Below, in pieces: positions 54,034 through 63,393 of a stretch of DNA of 64,000 nucleotides. Location: positions 1-64,000 of the forward strand of contig NZ_JANIDX010000002.1 of assembly GCF_026385485.1 (NCBI RefSeq), in the 5' to 3' direction. This DNA is from Bombella pollinis. Its GTDB lineage: Bacteria; Pseudomonadota; Alphaproteobacteria; Acetobacterales; Acetobacteraceae. A program made the translations under genes and the position numbers. The notes below the pieces were generated by a model, which was not told where the DNA came from, made no database searches, and saw nothing but the letters and a program-made list of their open reading frames with translations. Within the stretch, counting starts at the first letter, position 1; each line of letters opens with the position of its first letter.

Positions 54034-55001
54034 GGCTTCACCTCCCGCGCGGGAAGCCGGCGTGTATGATGTTTTTTACTGCTCCCGTGCCCCCCAAGGA
54101 ACCACAAGCCACGCAGCTGCTCACTCAACTGTCGCAAACTCTCTGCGGTAGCTTCTGCCTCAGCCAAAACGGCGGGGAGTTGCTCTGTAGCCTCTGCCAC
54201 ATTACGCACTGTCCGATTAACATCGGGAACGGAGGTTTTTAAGCCGTTTGTCATATTGTTCACATTCTTCATCGTCCCATTAGCTTCATCTAATGTGATC
54301 TGAAGTTTACGCTCTAACGGCTGCACATTCTCGATCGCTTGGTTTAGGCTAATAAGAATGGCATTAATATGATTCGCTGTTTCCTCCCTTGTAAGGAGAG
54401 CACCGGCTGTACCCTTCCCTGCATGTAGGTCTGTCATAATATCGCGCGCTTGCTTCGTAATATCCTGAACATTGCTCATCGCAGGGAGGAGACTTGCCCG
54501 TAAATCCGTTAAGGTTTGGATGATCATATCCGCTGGGTTAGGATCAATATTGGTGTTAAGGACCGCGTACCCCCAATTTAACGGCTGGCCCTGCCCGCGT
54601 GTAATCTCAATATATCCAGCACCGGTTACAACAAGGCGTCTCTTAATAGTGGCAATGCTATCACTACGAATATAACGCTCAAAATGCGGCTCAATCGTCC
54701 CTTCAGCATACATCCGGCCAGACTCATTGAGGTCTAGCTTGCGTATTTCCCCAACACGAACCCCCATGACTTCAATATCATTATTAACGGCCAGACCTGC
54801 AACGCCACCTTCAGGCAAGACAAAATGAATCCGCCCAGCAGGGGTTAGCCATTGTTTAAGCAAACCAGCCTCTACCAAGGTTGCTGTTAAAATAACAATC
54901 GCAATTAAAACCAGCAGCCCTACCCACTCATCCACAAAAGTGCTTCGGAATAACGGAGCTGATAAACCTGTCTGGCGGCGCAAACGCAGGGAACGCATCA
55001 T
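54030..55001 (-). CDS. mlaD: MlaD family MCE-domain protein
   Basis: Membrane-anchored MCE protein of 323 residues that should form a hexameric ring holding lipid next to the MlaE permease. There is one helix (about 28-46) and an MCE domain (about 55-135) with GLAVNNDIEVMGVRVGEI. The long C-terminal helical region (about 170-300) is longer than in E. coli MlaD (183 residues) and resembles MCE proteins that form extended needles. It lies 7 bp after the ABC-like gene and overlaps the lipoprotein gene. Confidence 0.88.
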   Translation of the reverse strand: MMRSLRLRRQTGLSAPLFRSTFVDEWVGLLVLIAIVILTATLVEAGLLKQWLTPAGRIHFVLPEGGVAGLAVNNDIEVMGVRVGEIRKLDLNESGRMYAEGTIEPHFERYIRSDSIATIKRRLVVTGAGYIEITRGQGQPLNWGYAVLNTNIDPNPADMIIQTLTDLRASLLPAMSNVQDITKQARDIMTDLHAGKGTAGALLTREETANHINAILISLNQAIENVQPLERKLQITLDEANGTMKNVNNMTNGLKTSVPDVNRTVRNVAEATEQLPAVLAEAEATAESLRQLSEQLRGLWFLGGHGSSKKHHTRRLPAREVKP

Positions 55002-55008
55002 TTATCTC

Positions 55009-55743
55009 TCACTTTAAGAGTCCATTATCACCAAGACGAAAGCGTTGCATACCCTGCTGAAGATAGCCAGACCATGCAGAACGCTCCGCCCCCACCCATA
55101 TGACGGCACAGCCTCGCTCTCTTGCGGCTGTCAACTCGGTAAAAAACGCATTATAAAGCTCAACCGGTGCGGTAAGACTGACGGGATTTTCCAATAAAAG
55201 CAAGGAGGGGTTATTCATAAAAGCCCGCACATATTCTGCCCTTTTTCTATCAAGAGCAGAAAGCTTCTCGGGGAGCTGTGTTGGCAAACCCGGCAAACCA
55301 AATGATTGACATAATTTAACAGCCTCCCCCACTAATCTATCATAAGGGGCACGGCTATGATGCAAGCTCGGCCATAAGATATTGAGGTGCATTTCATAAA
55401 GGTCAATCCAGCCACTCTCAACTGTGATGCGCCCTATACGACCGCGCAAGGCATTGGCTCGCCGCTCATCCAGCTCCGCCCAATCTAACCCCATACAGCT
55501 GACAGCACCACGCCTTTTCCCTGTTGCAGGGTCCTCTTTAACAGGCAAAATGCCAGCACAGAAATCTGCAAATTGGGCTGAACGGAACTCATCACGACAT
55601 TCTACAAAGACACATTCGCCCGGCTCGACAAAGAGATTATATTTTACCGGTGGAAGGCCTGTTGAATCTGATGAAGGGACGGCTTCATCCAATTTTAAGA
55701 TGAAGTCATAATCTCGCCCCATTCCGGTAAGGGTATTATCCAT
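55009..55743 (-). CDS. Degenerate MlaF-like ABC subunit (pseudo-ATPase)
   Basis: It sits where the MlaF ATPase belongs, between MlaE and MlaD, and keeps the overall ABC layout (244 residues). All nucleotide motifs are altered. The Walker A position reads ECRDEFRSA (about 48-56) with no GxxGxGK[ST], the signature reads LSALD (about 161-165), Walker B reads LLLLENP (no DE), and the switch His region reads VIWVGAE. It therefore cannot be expected to hydrolyse ATP. The real start is the ATG at 55743, overlapping the MlaE stop by one base (TGATG). It may hold the permease in place, or another ATPase may replace it. Confidence 0.8.
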   Translation of the reverse strand: MDNTLTGMGRDYDFILKLDEAVPSSDSTGLPPVKYNLFVEPGECVFVECRDEFRSAQFADFCAGILPVKEDPATGKRRGAVSCMGLDWAELDERRANALRGRIGRITVESGWIDLYEMHLNILWPSLHHSRAPYDRLVGEAVKLCQSFGLPGLPTQLPEKLSALDRKRAEYVRAFMNNPSLLLLENPVSLTAPVELYNAFFTELTAARERGCAVIWVGAERSAWSGYLQQGMQRFRLGDNGLLK

Positions 55744-56561
55744 CAAAGACTCCCCAAAATAACGTCAATGAGGACATTAATCACCAAAATGGACATAATC
55801 CCCCGTGAGAAGCCGCGTGGCATTAATGTCGCCAAATTATCCTCTGCAGTCACATCAATACCTGACAGGCAACAACATAGCCCAACAGTGGAACCACTAA
55901 GTAAAAACTTTAAAGGGATACCAATATAATCCACCAACTGCATGCTATTTACGACTTCAAAAAGGAAAGACCAAATAGATACGGTGACAATTCCCTTCGC
56001 CCAGCATGCCACATAGCCAGTGGCCAGGGCCATTGCTCCAAACAAAGTCCCTAATGTCACCCCCCCAACAGTCATGGCGATTGTGCGCGGTACAACAAAG
56101 ATAAGGAACGGGTCCATCCCCATACCGCTGAGGGTATTAAGCCGCCCTCCTTTTGTTAAATTACCCATTTCCGTCAGCATCAACATGCCAGAGCGACCTA
56201 GCAGAATGACCCCCACTAAAATGGGAGCTATTTCCCGCAGCAAGATACTGGACAAAAGGCCGCCTGTCATCTGAGACATACCGGCAAAACCTAGCCAATA
56301 AACAGCTTGGGAAACCAAGCCAAACCCGGTCAAACACGCCACAACAACAACGCTAAAAAATCCACCGCCTATTAACTGGCGCAAGCTTCGGCGGAACTCA
56401 ATCATTACAGTTCGCCGCCACGCGCTAGGGCGGAGAACCGTATAAAGCACCCCCCATCCTCCCCCAATTACAATGAGGAAAAAGCGTGGGAGGGAACGAG
56501 AAAAACGCCCTAAAAAAGCAAGGCCAATATGTAAGATGGAAAAGCGTTCAGAAAAGTTCAT
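55743..56561 (-). CDS. mlaE: MlaE family lipid ABC transporter permease
   Basis: Inner membrane permease of the phospholipid/retrograde transport family, 272 residues with 5-6 helices and the family core (GQ/GVxGLxxG-type segments such as LLSSILLREIAPILVGVILLGRSG, and GMGMDPFLIFVVPRTIA). It overlaps the preceding receptor gene by four bases (ATGA) and the next gene by one. It carries the usual signature of MlaE proteins, unlike its partner ATPase. Confidence 0.92.
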   Translation of the reverse strand: MNFSERFSILHIGLAFLGRFSRSLPRFFLIVIGGGWGVLYTVLRPSAWRRTVMIEFRRSLRQLIGGGFFSVVVVACLTGFGLVSQAVYWLGFAGMSQMTGGLLSSILLREIAPILVGVILLGRSGMLMLTEMGNLTKGGRLNTLSGMGMDPFLIFVVPRTIAMTVGGVTLGTLFGAMALATGYVACWAKGIVTVSIWSFLFEVVNSMQLVDYIGIPLKFLLSGSTVGLCCCLSGIDVTAEDNLATLMPRGFSRGIMSILVINVLIDVILGSL

Positions 56562-58933
56562 GTTTTATCTGTCGCTCCTATATCCCCCTTACCGGCGAGG
56601 ATATAGCTATTGGCAATGCCACTCCCCGGTAAGAAGAACTCCCCTCTCAAGCGGAATAGGAAGACCCCTTGCAGCACTTGATAGGCACGGTCCGACACTT
56701 GAATCTGCCCGCCATCTGGCACGTTATGGGCCAAAGCCCCGGCCATGGTTAGCCCTTCCCCCCAGAGGTTGAAGACGTCACGTTTCTGCCCTAACCGCGC
56801 TACAAGGACTGCGCCAACATCAATCCCGATACGGAACATAAGCCGCGTATTAGTTTGTGAAATCGTCATCAAGCATGCTTCGCGAATACCAATCGCTGCA
56901 TCAGCTATATTAGCTGCCCCCTCGGAATCCGCAGTTTGAGAACAACTCCCTAGAAAAATAAATCGATTCCCCGCCACTTGTACTGAGAACAACTTATGTT
57001 CACGCGCAATAGCTTGGATCTTATCGGTCAACTCACTGACCAAATCCAACATCACACGCGCCGCATCATGATTGGCGGAATACGCCTCGGAGAACTCCAA
57101 GACCATAATAGGTACACTTGGATATAACCCTGATTCTGGGAGATCATTTGGATGATGTTCCTCCTCCCCAGAACGCAGGAGGAAGCCTTCGATAATCCGC
57201 ATTGGCGGCCTAGATTGCGGTGCTGATGCTTGCTGTGCCACAGAAGGCGGCAGGGGAGACGCTTCTTGCGTGTGTTTATCTTCCTCTTGAGCCTGACCAA
57301 AACGCACCGCCAAAATAGAGGCTACTAACGTCATCACTCGCTCGGATTCCGTAATCTGGTTTGGGTCCTCCACCATAATAGCCCCAACGAGGTGATGTTC
57401 CTCTAAGATAGGAAGCAAAACAAGATGGTGCGTATCAATCATACGCATCACAACACGTTGCACACTCTGAAGACGAGGATCATCTTCTGCATTTGGCACA
57501 TCGATGAGATGTCCGTCCTCTAAGCACTCAAACAAGCCGGGATGACCCGTCTTTGTTAGCTCCATACCGAGACGATGGGCGTTGCGTTCCCGGTCGAACA
57601 TATCTTCACAAAGAAGGCGATTACCATCAGATAAAAGCCGCCAAATACTAACACGCCGCGCCACAGACCTGTCGGCTAAAGCCTCACATAAATAAGGCTG
57701 CTCTTTACTGGGGTCTAACAAGCCCGTGGTGTTAATAATTTTGAGGAGGATGATATTATCTTCTTTTCTCTCCGTTGCAAAAGACCCTAACTTCTTCTGT
57801 AAGTTTTCAACACGACGCCCTTGATAAATAAGCCCCGCGGCCAAAACTAAAGCCAAACCAACGATAATAATGGAGAAGTAAAGTGTTTGATGCTTCACAA
57901 CTTGTGTAAAATTAGCAAAATCATTCTCAGGAGCATTAAGTAAAAGCACCCAAGAGCGTTTTGCTAAAGGCATAGCTGCGGCAATTGTTACATAATTTAA
58001 CCCACGCGTATGAACCAGACCAGAACCATCCCCCATAACGCGGAAGACATCTAACGCACGTACAAAAACAGGTTGTGTTTTAGGGTCTAGCCTCACATTA
58101 GCAGCATCAAAGCCGGGCTTGCCAATGTCAGCCATATTATGGCCCGCGATGACATGACCATCTAAATCGACAATAACGGCCTGCCCACTTTTACCGACTT
58201 TAAGGCTGTTTACAAACTTAGTAAGCTGATTAAGGGAAATATTAATTGCAAAAACAATCTTATGTCCATCCAATGCTTGGAAAGCCAAAGACGCTGTTAC
58301 AATAAATTGACGTGTTGAAAGATGCAAATATGGTGCCGTCCAGAATAAACGGCGATCAGGCGTTCTACTTTCACGCTCTACAGCCTTTTTATACCAAAGC
58401 CGTAAGCGAGGGTCGTATCCTTCAGCCGAAAAACGATCTGTCGAGATAAAGCGACCATCTTTATCCGTGACTTTATGACGATAATAGGGAGCACCGTCCT
58501 CCATTTGCATGGTTGTTTCTTCATAATCATCATCACGCCGGCTCGTCATCCAAAAATGACCTTGGTCATCCGCGAGATAAAAGCTATCGACATGCGGCAT
58601 ATCACGCAGGACGGAACGACCAAGGGTCATGAAGGTTGCGACATTTTGTTTCTGGTCGTCACCTGTCAGCATATTGCTAGCCATAAAGGAGATCCCCGTA
58701 GCGGGGGAGAGATAATGGCTGACCTCCTCGGTAATGTAGCGTTGTTGGCTACGCAGCAAGTTGCGCGATAGGGTAATCGCCCCTTCCCGCATGGTGCGAT
58801 ATGTGTAGAGCGTCACCATCGCGATGGTCACAATGACCAAAATAACGCCCAAAATCGGCCCAATAAATTGGAAGAGCTGCCACCGCCGCCCTGTGGTATC
58901 AATAGCGGGGTCAACGATTTCATCTGTCAGCAA
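56558..58933 (-). CDS. Membrane receptor with dCache, GAF and catalytically dead adenylyl cyclase-like domains
   Basis: 791-residue protein: TM1 (about 23-45), an extracytoplasmic dCache-type sensor (about 55-345), TM2 (about 352-371), a GAF-like domain (about 395-545), a linker, and a class III cyclase homology domain (about 605-780). In the latter the catalytic positions are replaced: first metal Asp by F614 in VLEFSEAY, substrate Lys by Q652, second metal Asp by N656, transition-state Asn by T729 and Arg by A733. It is most likely a pseudo-cyclase that signals by conformation. It is the first gene of the Mla-type operon and overlaps mlaE by four bases. Confidence 0.85.
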   Translation of the reverse strand: MLTDEIVDPAIDTTGRRWQLFQFIGPILGVILVIVTIAMVTLYTYRTMREGAITLSRNLLRSQQRYITEEVSHYLSPATGISFMASNMLTGDDQKQNVATFMTLGRSVLRDMPHVDSFYLADDQGHFWMTSRRDDDYEETTMQMEDGAPYYRHKVTDKDGRFISTDRFSAEGYDPRLRLWYKKAVERESRTPDRRLFWTAPYLHLSTRQFIVTASLAFQALDGHKIVFAINISLNQLTKFVNSLKVGKSGQAVIVDLDGHVIAGHNMADIGKPGFDAANVRLDPKTQPVFVRALDVFRVMGDGSGLVHTRGLNYVTIAAAMPLAKRSWVLLLNAPENDFANFTQVVKHQTLYFSIIIVGLALVLAAGLIYQGRRVENLQKKLGSFATERKEDNIILLKIINTTGLLDPSKEQPYLCEALADRSVARRVSIWRLLSDGNRLLCEDMFDRERNAHRLGMELTKTGHPGLFECLEDGHLIDVPNAEDDPRLQSVQRVVMRMIDTHHLVLLPILEEHHLVGAIMVEDPNQITESERVMTLVASILAVRFGQAQEEDKHTQEASPLPPSVAQQASAPQSRPPMRIIEGFLLRSGEEEHHPNDLPESGLYPSVPIMVLEFSEAYSANHDAARVMLDLVSELTDKIQAIAREHKLFSVQVAGNRFIFLGSCSQTADSEGAANIADAAIGIREACLMTISQTNTRLMFRIGIDVGAVLVARLGQKRDVFNLWGEGLTMAGALAHNVPDGGQIQVSDRAYQVLQGVFLFRLRGEFFLPGSGIANSYILAGKGDIGATDKT

Positions 58934-59032
58934 AGCTTAAAAATCCCCTCTAATCGTCCAGAACGCGAAGATAATCTCTTGTATCTCACCCCTAAATGGG
59001 GCGAAACTCCCCACACCTAAGATTTCACTATC

Positions 59033-59887
59033 ATGCGGACACTGATGAAGCGCAACCATCTTTCTCACCGTTCTGTCATTTCATTAACAGGAAATGAACG
59101 CGCAAGCTTTCTCCAAGGGCTTATCACTAATGATGTCCTCACTCTGCCACCACAACAAAGTTGCTGGGCGGCCCTCCTTAATGCACAAGGCCGTATAGAA
59201 TCGCTCTTCTTTCTCTGGAAGACAGAAGACGCTCTCTATCTCGACATTACTGCCGCGCAGGCTGAAAGCATCATTAAAACACTCAAGCGGTTTCGCCTCC
59301 GGGCTGATGTGCAGATAGACCTAACAGAGTATGGCATCCTAACAGGTACGCCAGAAGATGCCCCCCCAGAACACACCCTCATCACCGTGACAGACCCGCG
59401 GCACCCTAGCCTTGGATGGCGGGCCATATGTCCCCCCTCTATCATCACGACACCTCATCACGACACGACATTAGCCTCTTTGGAACATCGCCTGACAATT
59501 GGTGTCCCTGATGATGCGGACATCATACCCGGCCAAACGCTCGTATTAGAAGCGAATATGGATTATTTGCATGGTGTCTCGTGGGAGAAAGGCTGTTACC
59601 TCGGCCAAGAAGTCACCGCTCGTACCCATTATCGTGGGCTTATCAAAAAGCGGATTTTGCCGATTTCATCACGAGATGGAACACCCTTCCCTGCTAATGC
59701 AGCTATCACGCTTGATGGGCAAGAGGTAGGCGAACTCCGCTCCTATAACGGATCTCACGGTCTTGCTCTGCTCCATCGCCGTGCTTGGGAGGCGACTAAC
59801 CTTATGCTCGGACCATGCCCCATCACACTTAATTGGCCAGATTGGCTACCTCGTGAGGAGATGAAACATGACACAGCAGGACAATAA
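59033..59887 (+). CDS. ygfZ: Folate-binding YgfZ/GcvT-like protein
   Basis: Tetrahydrofolate-binding protein of the YgfZ/IBA57 family that supports iron-sulfur cluster enzymes and is linked to tRNA modification. The signature KGCYLGQEVTART is near residues 186-198. The N-terminal SLTGNERASFLQGLITNDV segment is typical. It is 284 residues long, with a possible start four codons later (MKRNHL). Its last 20 bases overlap the start of hisI, so the two are co-translated. Confidence 0.92.
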   Translation: MRTLMKRNHLSHRSVISLTGNERASFLQGLITNDVLTLPPQQSCWAALLNAQGRIESLFFLWKTEDALYLDITAAQAESIIKTLKRFRLRADVQIDLTEYGILTGTPEDAPPEHTLITVTDPRHPSLGWRAICPPSIITTPHHDTTLASLEHRLTIGVPDDADIIPGQTLVLEANMDYLHGVSWEKGCYLGQEVTARTHYRGLIKKRILPISSRDGTPFPANAAITLDGQEVGELRSYNGSHGLALLHRRAWEATNLMLGPCPITLNWPDWLPREEMKHDTAGQ

Positions 59888-60311
59888 AGTGGAATGGGCC
59901 CCTATAGCCACGCCTATTTTGACAGAGCTTTTGGGAAAAGTCCGCTTTAATGAGCAAGGGCTTATCAGTGCCATTGCTCAAGATGAGAGCAGAAACGTCC
60001 TTATGCTCGCCTGGATGAATCGAGAGGCCCTGGCAGAAACACTCACAACGGGCCGGGTATGTTATTATTCACGCAGCCGCAAAACACTCTGGCGTAAAGG
60101 GGAAAGCTCTGGCCAAGTGCAGCATCTTCTTGCCGCTGCGCTAGATTGTGATTTGGATTGTCTCTTGCTGACTGTAAGACAAAAAGGTGTGGCCTGCCAT
60201 ACAGGGCGGCGTAGCTGTTTTTATAACGCCCTTACCCCTACCGGCCTCATAGAACTTACCGAGCCAGACATCACACCAGATGCCCTTTATGGGGCAAAAA
60301 CATCATCATAA
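59868..60311 (+). CDS. hisI: Phosphoribosyl-AMP cyclohydrolase
   Basis: Third step of histidine synthesis. The 147-residue protein has the metal-binding CDLDCLL (DxDxD-type) segment and the cysteine-containing VACHTGRRSCFY. N-terminal RFNEQGLISAIAQD and MLAWMNREALAETL are standard for the family. The HisE (pyrophosphohydrolase) part is absent, so a separate hisE is expected. It ends at a strong terminator. Confidence 0.96.
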   Translation: MTQQDNKVEWAPIATPILTELLGKVRFNEQGLISAIAQDESRNVLMLAWMNREALAETLTTGRVCYYSRSRKTLWRKGESSGQVQHLLAAALDCDLDCLLLTVRQKGVACHTGRRSCFYNALTPTGLIELTEPDITPDALYGAKTSS

Positions 60312-60316
60312 AAGGA

Positions 60317-60356
60317 AAATCCCCTTCCTCTTATACAACAGGAAGGGGATTTTTTA
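60317..60356. terminator. Terminator between hisI and the S-formylglutathione hydrolase gene
   Basis: AAATCCCCTTCC and GGAAGGGGATTT form a 12-bp stem with a 12-base loop, then TTTT. It serves both convergent genes. Confidence 0.9.
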
Positions 60357-60367
60357 TAATAAGGACC

Positions 60368-61219
60368 TTACAGCAAGCCTTTAGCGTGATGAGCGAGGTG
60401 ATCTTTCACAAAGCTTTGCACAAACCAATAGGAATGGTCATAGCCTTTATGGCGGCGTAGCATGAGAGCTTGGCCTGCCTTCGCGGCCGCTTCCTCCAAC
60501 AAATCAGGGCGTAAGCGGTCGAGGAACTCATCATCTGTACCCTGATCAACCAGCAAAGGCCCGGGATGAGTCTTCCCTGCGGCTAAAAGTAAACAAGGGT
60601 CATATTGCCCCCATTCAGCCTCATAGCCCCCAAAATAAGCCTTTGTGACTTTCTGGCCCCATTCGACACGCGCAGGGGCAGAAATAGGCGCAAAAGCGGA
60701 GACCGTTTGCCAAGCAGAGGCATCCCCCAACGCAATGGCTAACGCTCCCATCCCGCCCATAGAATGGCCCATAATGCCACGGCATCCCGCTTTAAGGGGG
60801 AAATGGGCTTCCATCAAAGCAGGAAGCTCTTTGCGGATATAGGAGCCCATACGATAATGAGCTGCCCAAGGGTCCGCAGTGGCGTCCAGATAATAACCAG
60901 CCGCTGTCCCTAGGTCGTAAGCCTCATCTTCCCCCGCGACATCTGCGCCACGTGGAGAAGTATCAGGCGCAATAAGGGCCAAGCCATGCGCTGCCGCATA
61001 GCGGATGGCATTGCTTTTAATCAAAAACGTATCTTGGTCGCATGTCAGCCCAGCCAGACAATACACAGCCGGGACAGCCGCACCCGCCACGGCACTTTCT
61101 GGGAGGAAAAGATTAACCCGCGCTGGCAAGCCTAGCTCACGGGACTGATGGGAGAGGAAGCGTACTTCCCCCCCACAACATGCATGGCTCTCAAGAAGTG
61201 TGAAAGGATTTGCCGTCAT
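60368..61219 (-). CDS. frmB: S-formylglutathione hydrolase
   Basis: Esterase that releases formate and glutathione, second step of glutathione-dependent formaldehyde detoxification. The 283-residue alpha/beta hydrolase has the nucleophile elbow GHSMGGMG, the DTSPRG segment and the catalytic His in KGYDHSYWF. It overlaps the dehydrogenase gene by four bases (ATGA), so the two steps are made together. Confidence 0.95.
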   Translation of the reverse strand: MTANPFTLLESHACCGGEVRFLSHQSRELGLPARVNLFLPESAVAGAAVPAVYCLAGLTCDQDTFLIKSNAIRYAAAHGLALIAPDTSPRGADVAGEDEAYDLGTAAGYYLDATADPWAAHYRMGSYIRKELPALMEAHFPLKAGCRGIMGHSMGGMGALAIALGDASAWQTVSAFAPISAPARVEWGQKVTKAYFGGYEAEWGQYDPCLLLAAGKTHPGPLLVDQGTDDEFLDRLRPDLLEEAAAKAGQALMLRRHKGYDHSYWFVQSFVKDHLAHHAKGLL

Positions 61220-62337
61220 AATCTGTAATTCACGACATTACGAATCCCTTCGCCGCGCCCCATCATGTCAAAACCTTTATTGATGTCCTCTAGCTTCATC
61301 TCATGGGTGATGAGGTCATCAATATTGATGCGTCCTTCCATGTACCAATCAACAATTTTGGGCACATCCGTCCGGCCACGCGCCCCCCCAAAGGCGGAAC
61401 CAATCCAACGCCGACCTGTCACAAGCTGGAAGGGACGCGTGCTAATTTCTTCCCCCGCACCGGCAACACCAATCACGCAGGAAACACCCCAACCGCGATG
61501 GGCACTCTCTAGGGCCTGACGCATGAGGCTAACATTACCCACACATTCGAACGTATAATCCGCCCCACCATTGGTCAGCTCAATTAAGTGCGCAACAAGG
61601 TCACCCTTCTCACCAAGCTCTTTAGGATTCACAAAATCTGTCATCCCAAACTTACGGGCAATGGCCTCACGCTCTGGGTTCACATCAATACCGATGATGC
61701 GGTTTGCCCCGACCATTTTAGCCCCTTGGATGACATTCAGCCCAATACCGCCAAGGCCAAACACAGCCACGGTGGAGCCTGCTTCAACCTTCGCCGTAAA
61801 TAATACCGCGCCGATACCCGTGGTCACACCGCAGCCAATATAGCAAACTTTATCAAACGGTGCGTCAGAACGAATCTTTGCCAAAGCAATCTCCGGCATG
61901 ACCGTGAAATTAGCAAAGGTAGAGCAGCCCATATAATGATGAACAGGCTTCCCTTTATAGGAAAAACGTGTCGTCCCATCAGGCATAAGGCCCTTGCCCT
62001 GTGTGCTGCGGATAGACGTGCACAGATTCGTCTTACGAGAGAGGCAAGACGGACATTCCCGACATTCCGGCGTGTAAAGAGGAATGACGTGATCGCCGGG
62101 TCTCAGATGCTTCACACCTGCGCCTACCTCACGCACAATCCCTGCACCCTCATGCCCCAAGATAGAGGGGAACAGCCCCTCCGGGTCTTTACCGGAGAGT
62201 GTATATTTATCCGTATGGCATAGCCCGGTAGCCATCAGCTCTACCAAAACTTCCCCTTCGCGAGGGCCTTCAAGCTGAATAGTATCGACAACCAGCGGTT
62301 GTCCTGCCTCTAAAGCGATTGCAGCGCGAACATCCAT
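61216..62337 (-). CDS. frmA: S-(hydroxymethyl)glutathione dehydrogenase (class III ADH)
   Basis: NAD-dependent oxidation of hydroxymethylglutathione, first step of formaldehyde detoxification. The 373-residue zinc enzyme has the catalytic-site segment GLCHTDKYTLSG and GHEGAGIV, the structural zinc cysteines in CRECPSCLSRKTNLC, and the Rossmann glycine-rich loop GLGGIGLNVIQGAK. The adjacent frmB confirms the pathway. An frmR-type repressor is not seen next to it. Confidence 0.95.
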   Translation of the reverse strand: MDVRAAIALEAGQPLVVDTIQLEGPREGEVLVELMATGLCHTDKYTLSGKDPEGLFPSILGHEGAGIVREVGAGVKHLRPGDHVIPLYTPECRECPSCLSRKTNLCTSIRSTQGKGLMPDGTTRFSYKGKPVHHYMGCSTFANFTVMPEIALAKIRSDAPFDKVCYIGCGVTTGIGAVLFTAKVEAGSTVAVFGLGGIGLNVIQGAKMVGANRIIGIDVNPEREAIARKFGMTDFVNPKELGEKGDLVAHLIELTNGGADYTFECVGNVSLMRQALESAHRGWGVSCVIGVAGAGEEISTRPFQLVTGRRWIGSAFGGARGRTDVPKIVDWYMEGRINIDDLITHEMKLEDINKGFDMMGRGEGIRNVVNYRL

Positions 62338-62447
62338 TGCGTAATTACCTTGTTTCCACAGTTTCTGTTATCTGGATTGTGCCACAGAATGAGCGGGCTT
62401 CAAGCCCTGATGTCATCACTGCTAATTTATGTGAGGATTCTGCCCCC

Positions 62448-63323
62448 GTGATCATCAAACGCCGGTACGGCTTCTCCATATTATTTAAGGAAATTATCCC
62501 CCCTCTCGTTATCCTGACAGGATGGGATTGCGTGGTTGTGATTCTCTTCCAAATCTTCCATCAGGAATGGATGGAGCAACCTGCCTTACCCTTCTCCCTG
62601 ATGGGGTCGGCTTTAGCTATCTTCCTCGGTATCCGCAATAATGCTGCTTATGCGCGCTGGTGGGAGGGACGTACCTTATGGGGCTCTGTCACCAATAATT
62701 GCCGCTCTTTTGGCCGTGAGGTCGACTCCCTTCTCGGCGGAGCACCGGATCTTGCACGGGCTATGGCAGCCTATCCTTATATCCTCAAATCTTCCCTCAG
62801 TAATAATGAACCTGATGCTGTCATTCGCACATTGCTAGATGAAGATACCTATAACTTTGTATTTTCATGCGGCAATCCAGCTAATGCATTGCTTTATAAG
62901 CTGGGTCAGTCTGTCCGCCATCTTGTTATAGAACGTAATGTTGATGGTGCTGTTCATGGAACAGTGGATCGCATCCTCTCCGACCTTGCCAATGCACAAG
63001 GGGGGTTAGAGCGTATTCGTAATACACCATTACCGATTCAATATTCGATGCTACCGAATATCGTTACGCATTTATTTTGTATCTTACTTCCGCTTTCGGC
63101 TGTACAAACCTTAGGGTGGATTACTCCCTTAGGCTCCAGCATTATCGGGGTGCTCTTCCAAATGCTTGATAGAAGCGGGCGCAACCTGCAAGAACCCTTC
63201 CGCGATAGCCCTCATGCTCTACCTATGCTGACTATTAGCCGCACGATTGAGCGTGATTTGCTCCAACCCTTGGGGCAAAAGCCCCACCCCATGCCCACCC
63301 CACAATTTGGGCGTGTGCCGTAA
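62448..63323 (+). CDS. Bestrophin family (UPF0187) ion channel protein
   Basis: Membrane protein resembling bacterial bestrophins, pentameric cation or anion channels. The start is taken at the GTG at 62448 (reading MIIKRRYGFSILFKE), preceded by GAGGA 10 bases upstream. A longer frame begins inside divergent frmA and lacks support. The 291-residue protein has the signature FLGIRNNAAYARWWEGRTLWG, four hydrophobic segments, and the later hydrophobic LFCILLPLSAVQTLGW. It is divergent from frmA. Selectivity is not predictable from sequence. Confidence 0.88.
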   Translation: MIIKRRYGFSILFKEIIPPLVILTGWDCVVVILFQIFHQEWMEQPALPFSLMGSALAIFLGIRNNAAYARWWEGRTLWGSVTNNCRSFGREVDSLLGGAPDLARAMAAYPYILKSSLSNNEPDAVIRTLLDEDTYNFVFSCGNPANALLYKLGQSVRHLVIERNVDGAVHGTVDRILSDLANAQGGLERIRNTPLPIQYSMLPNIVTHLFCILLPLSAVQTLGWITPLGSSIIGVLFQMLDRSGRNLQEPFRDSPHALPMLTISRTIERDLLQPLGQKPHPMPTPQFGRVP

Positions 63324-63393
63324 TAACGGTATAAAAAGATTAATCAATGCGTAAAAACAAGACAACTTCCTCTTTTTCTGGTAGGGTCGCTAC

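Noticed and set aside
62319..62447. Upstream extension of the bestrophin gene
   Set aside because: The longer frame starts inside divergent frmA, gives an N-terminus unlike bestrophins, and has no ribosome binding site.
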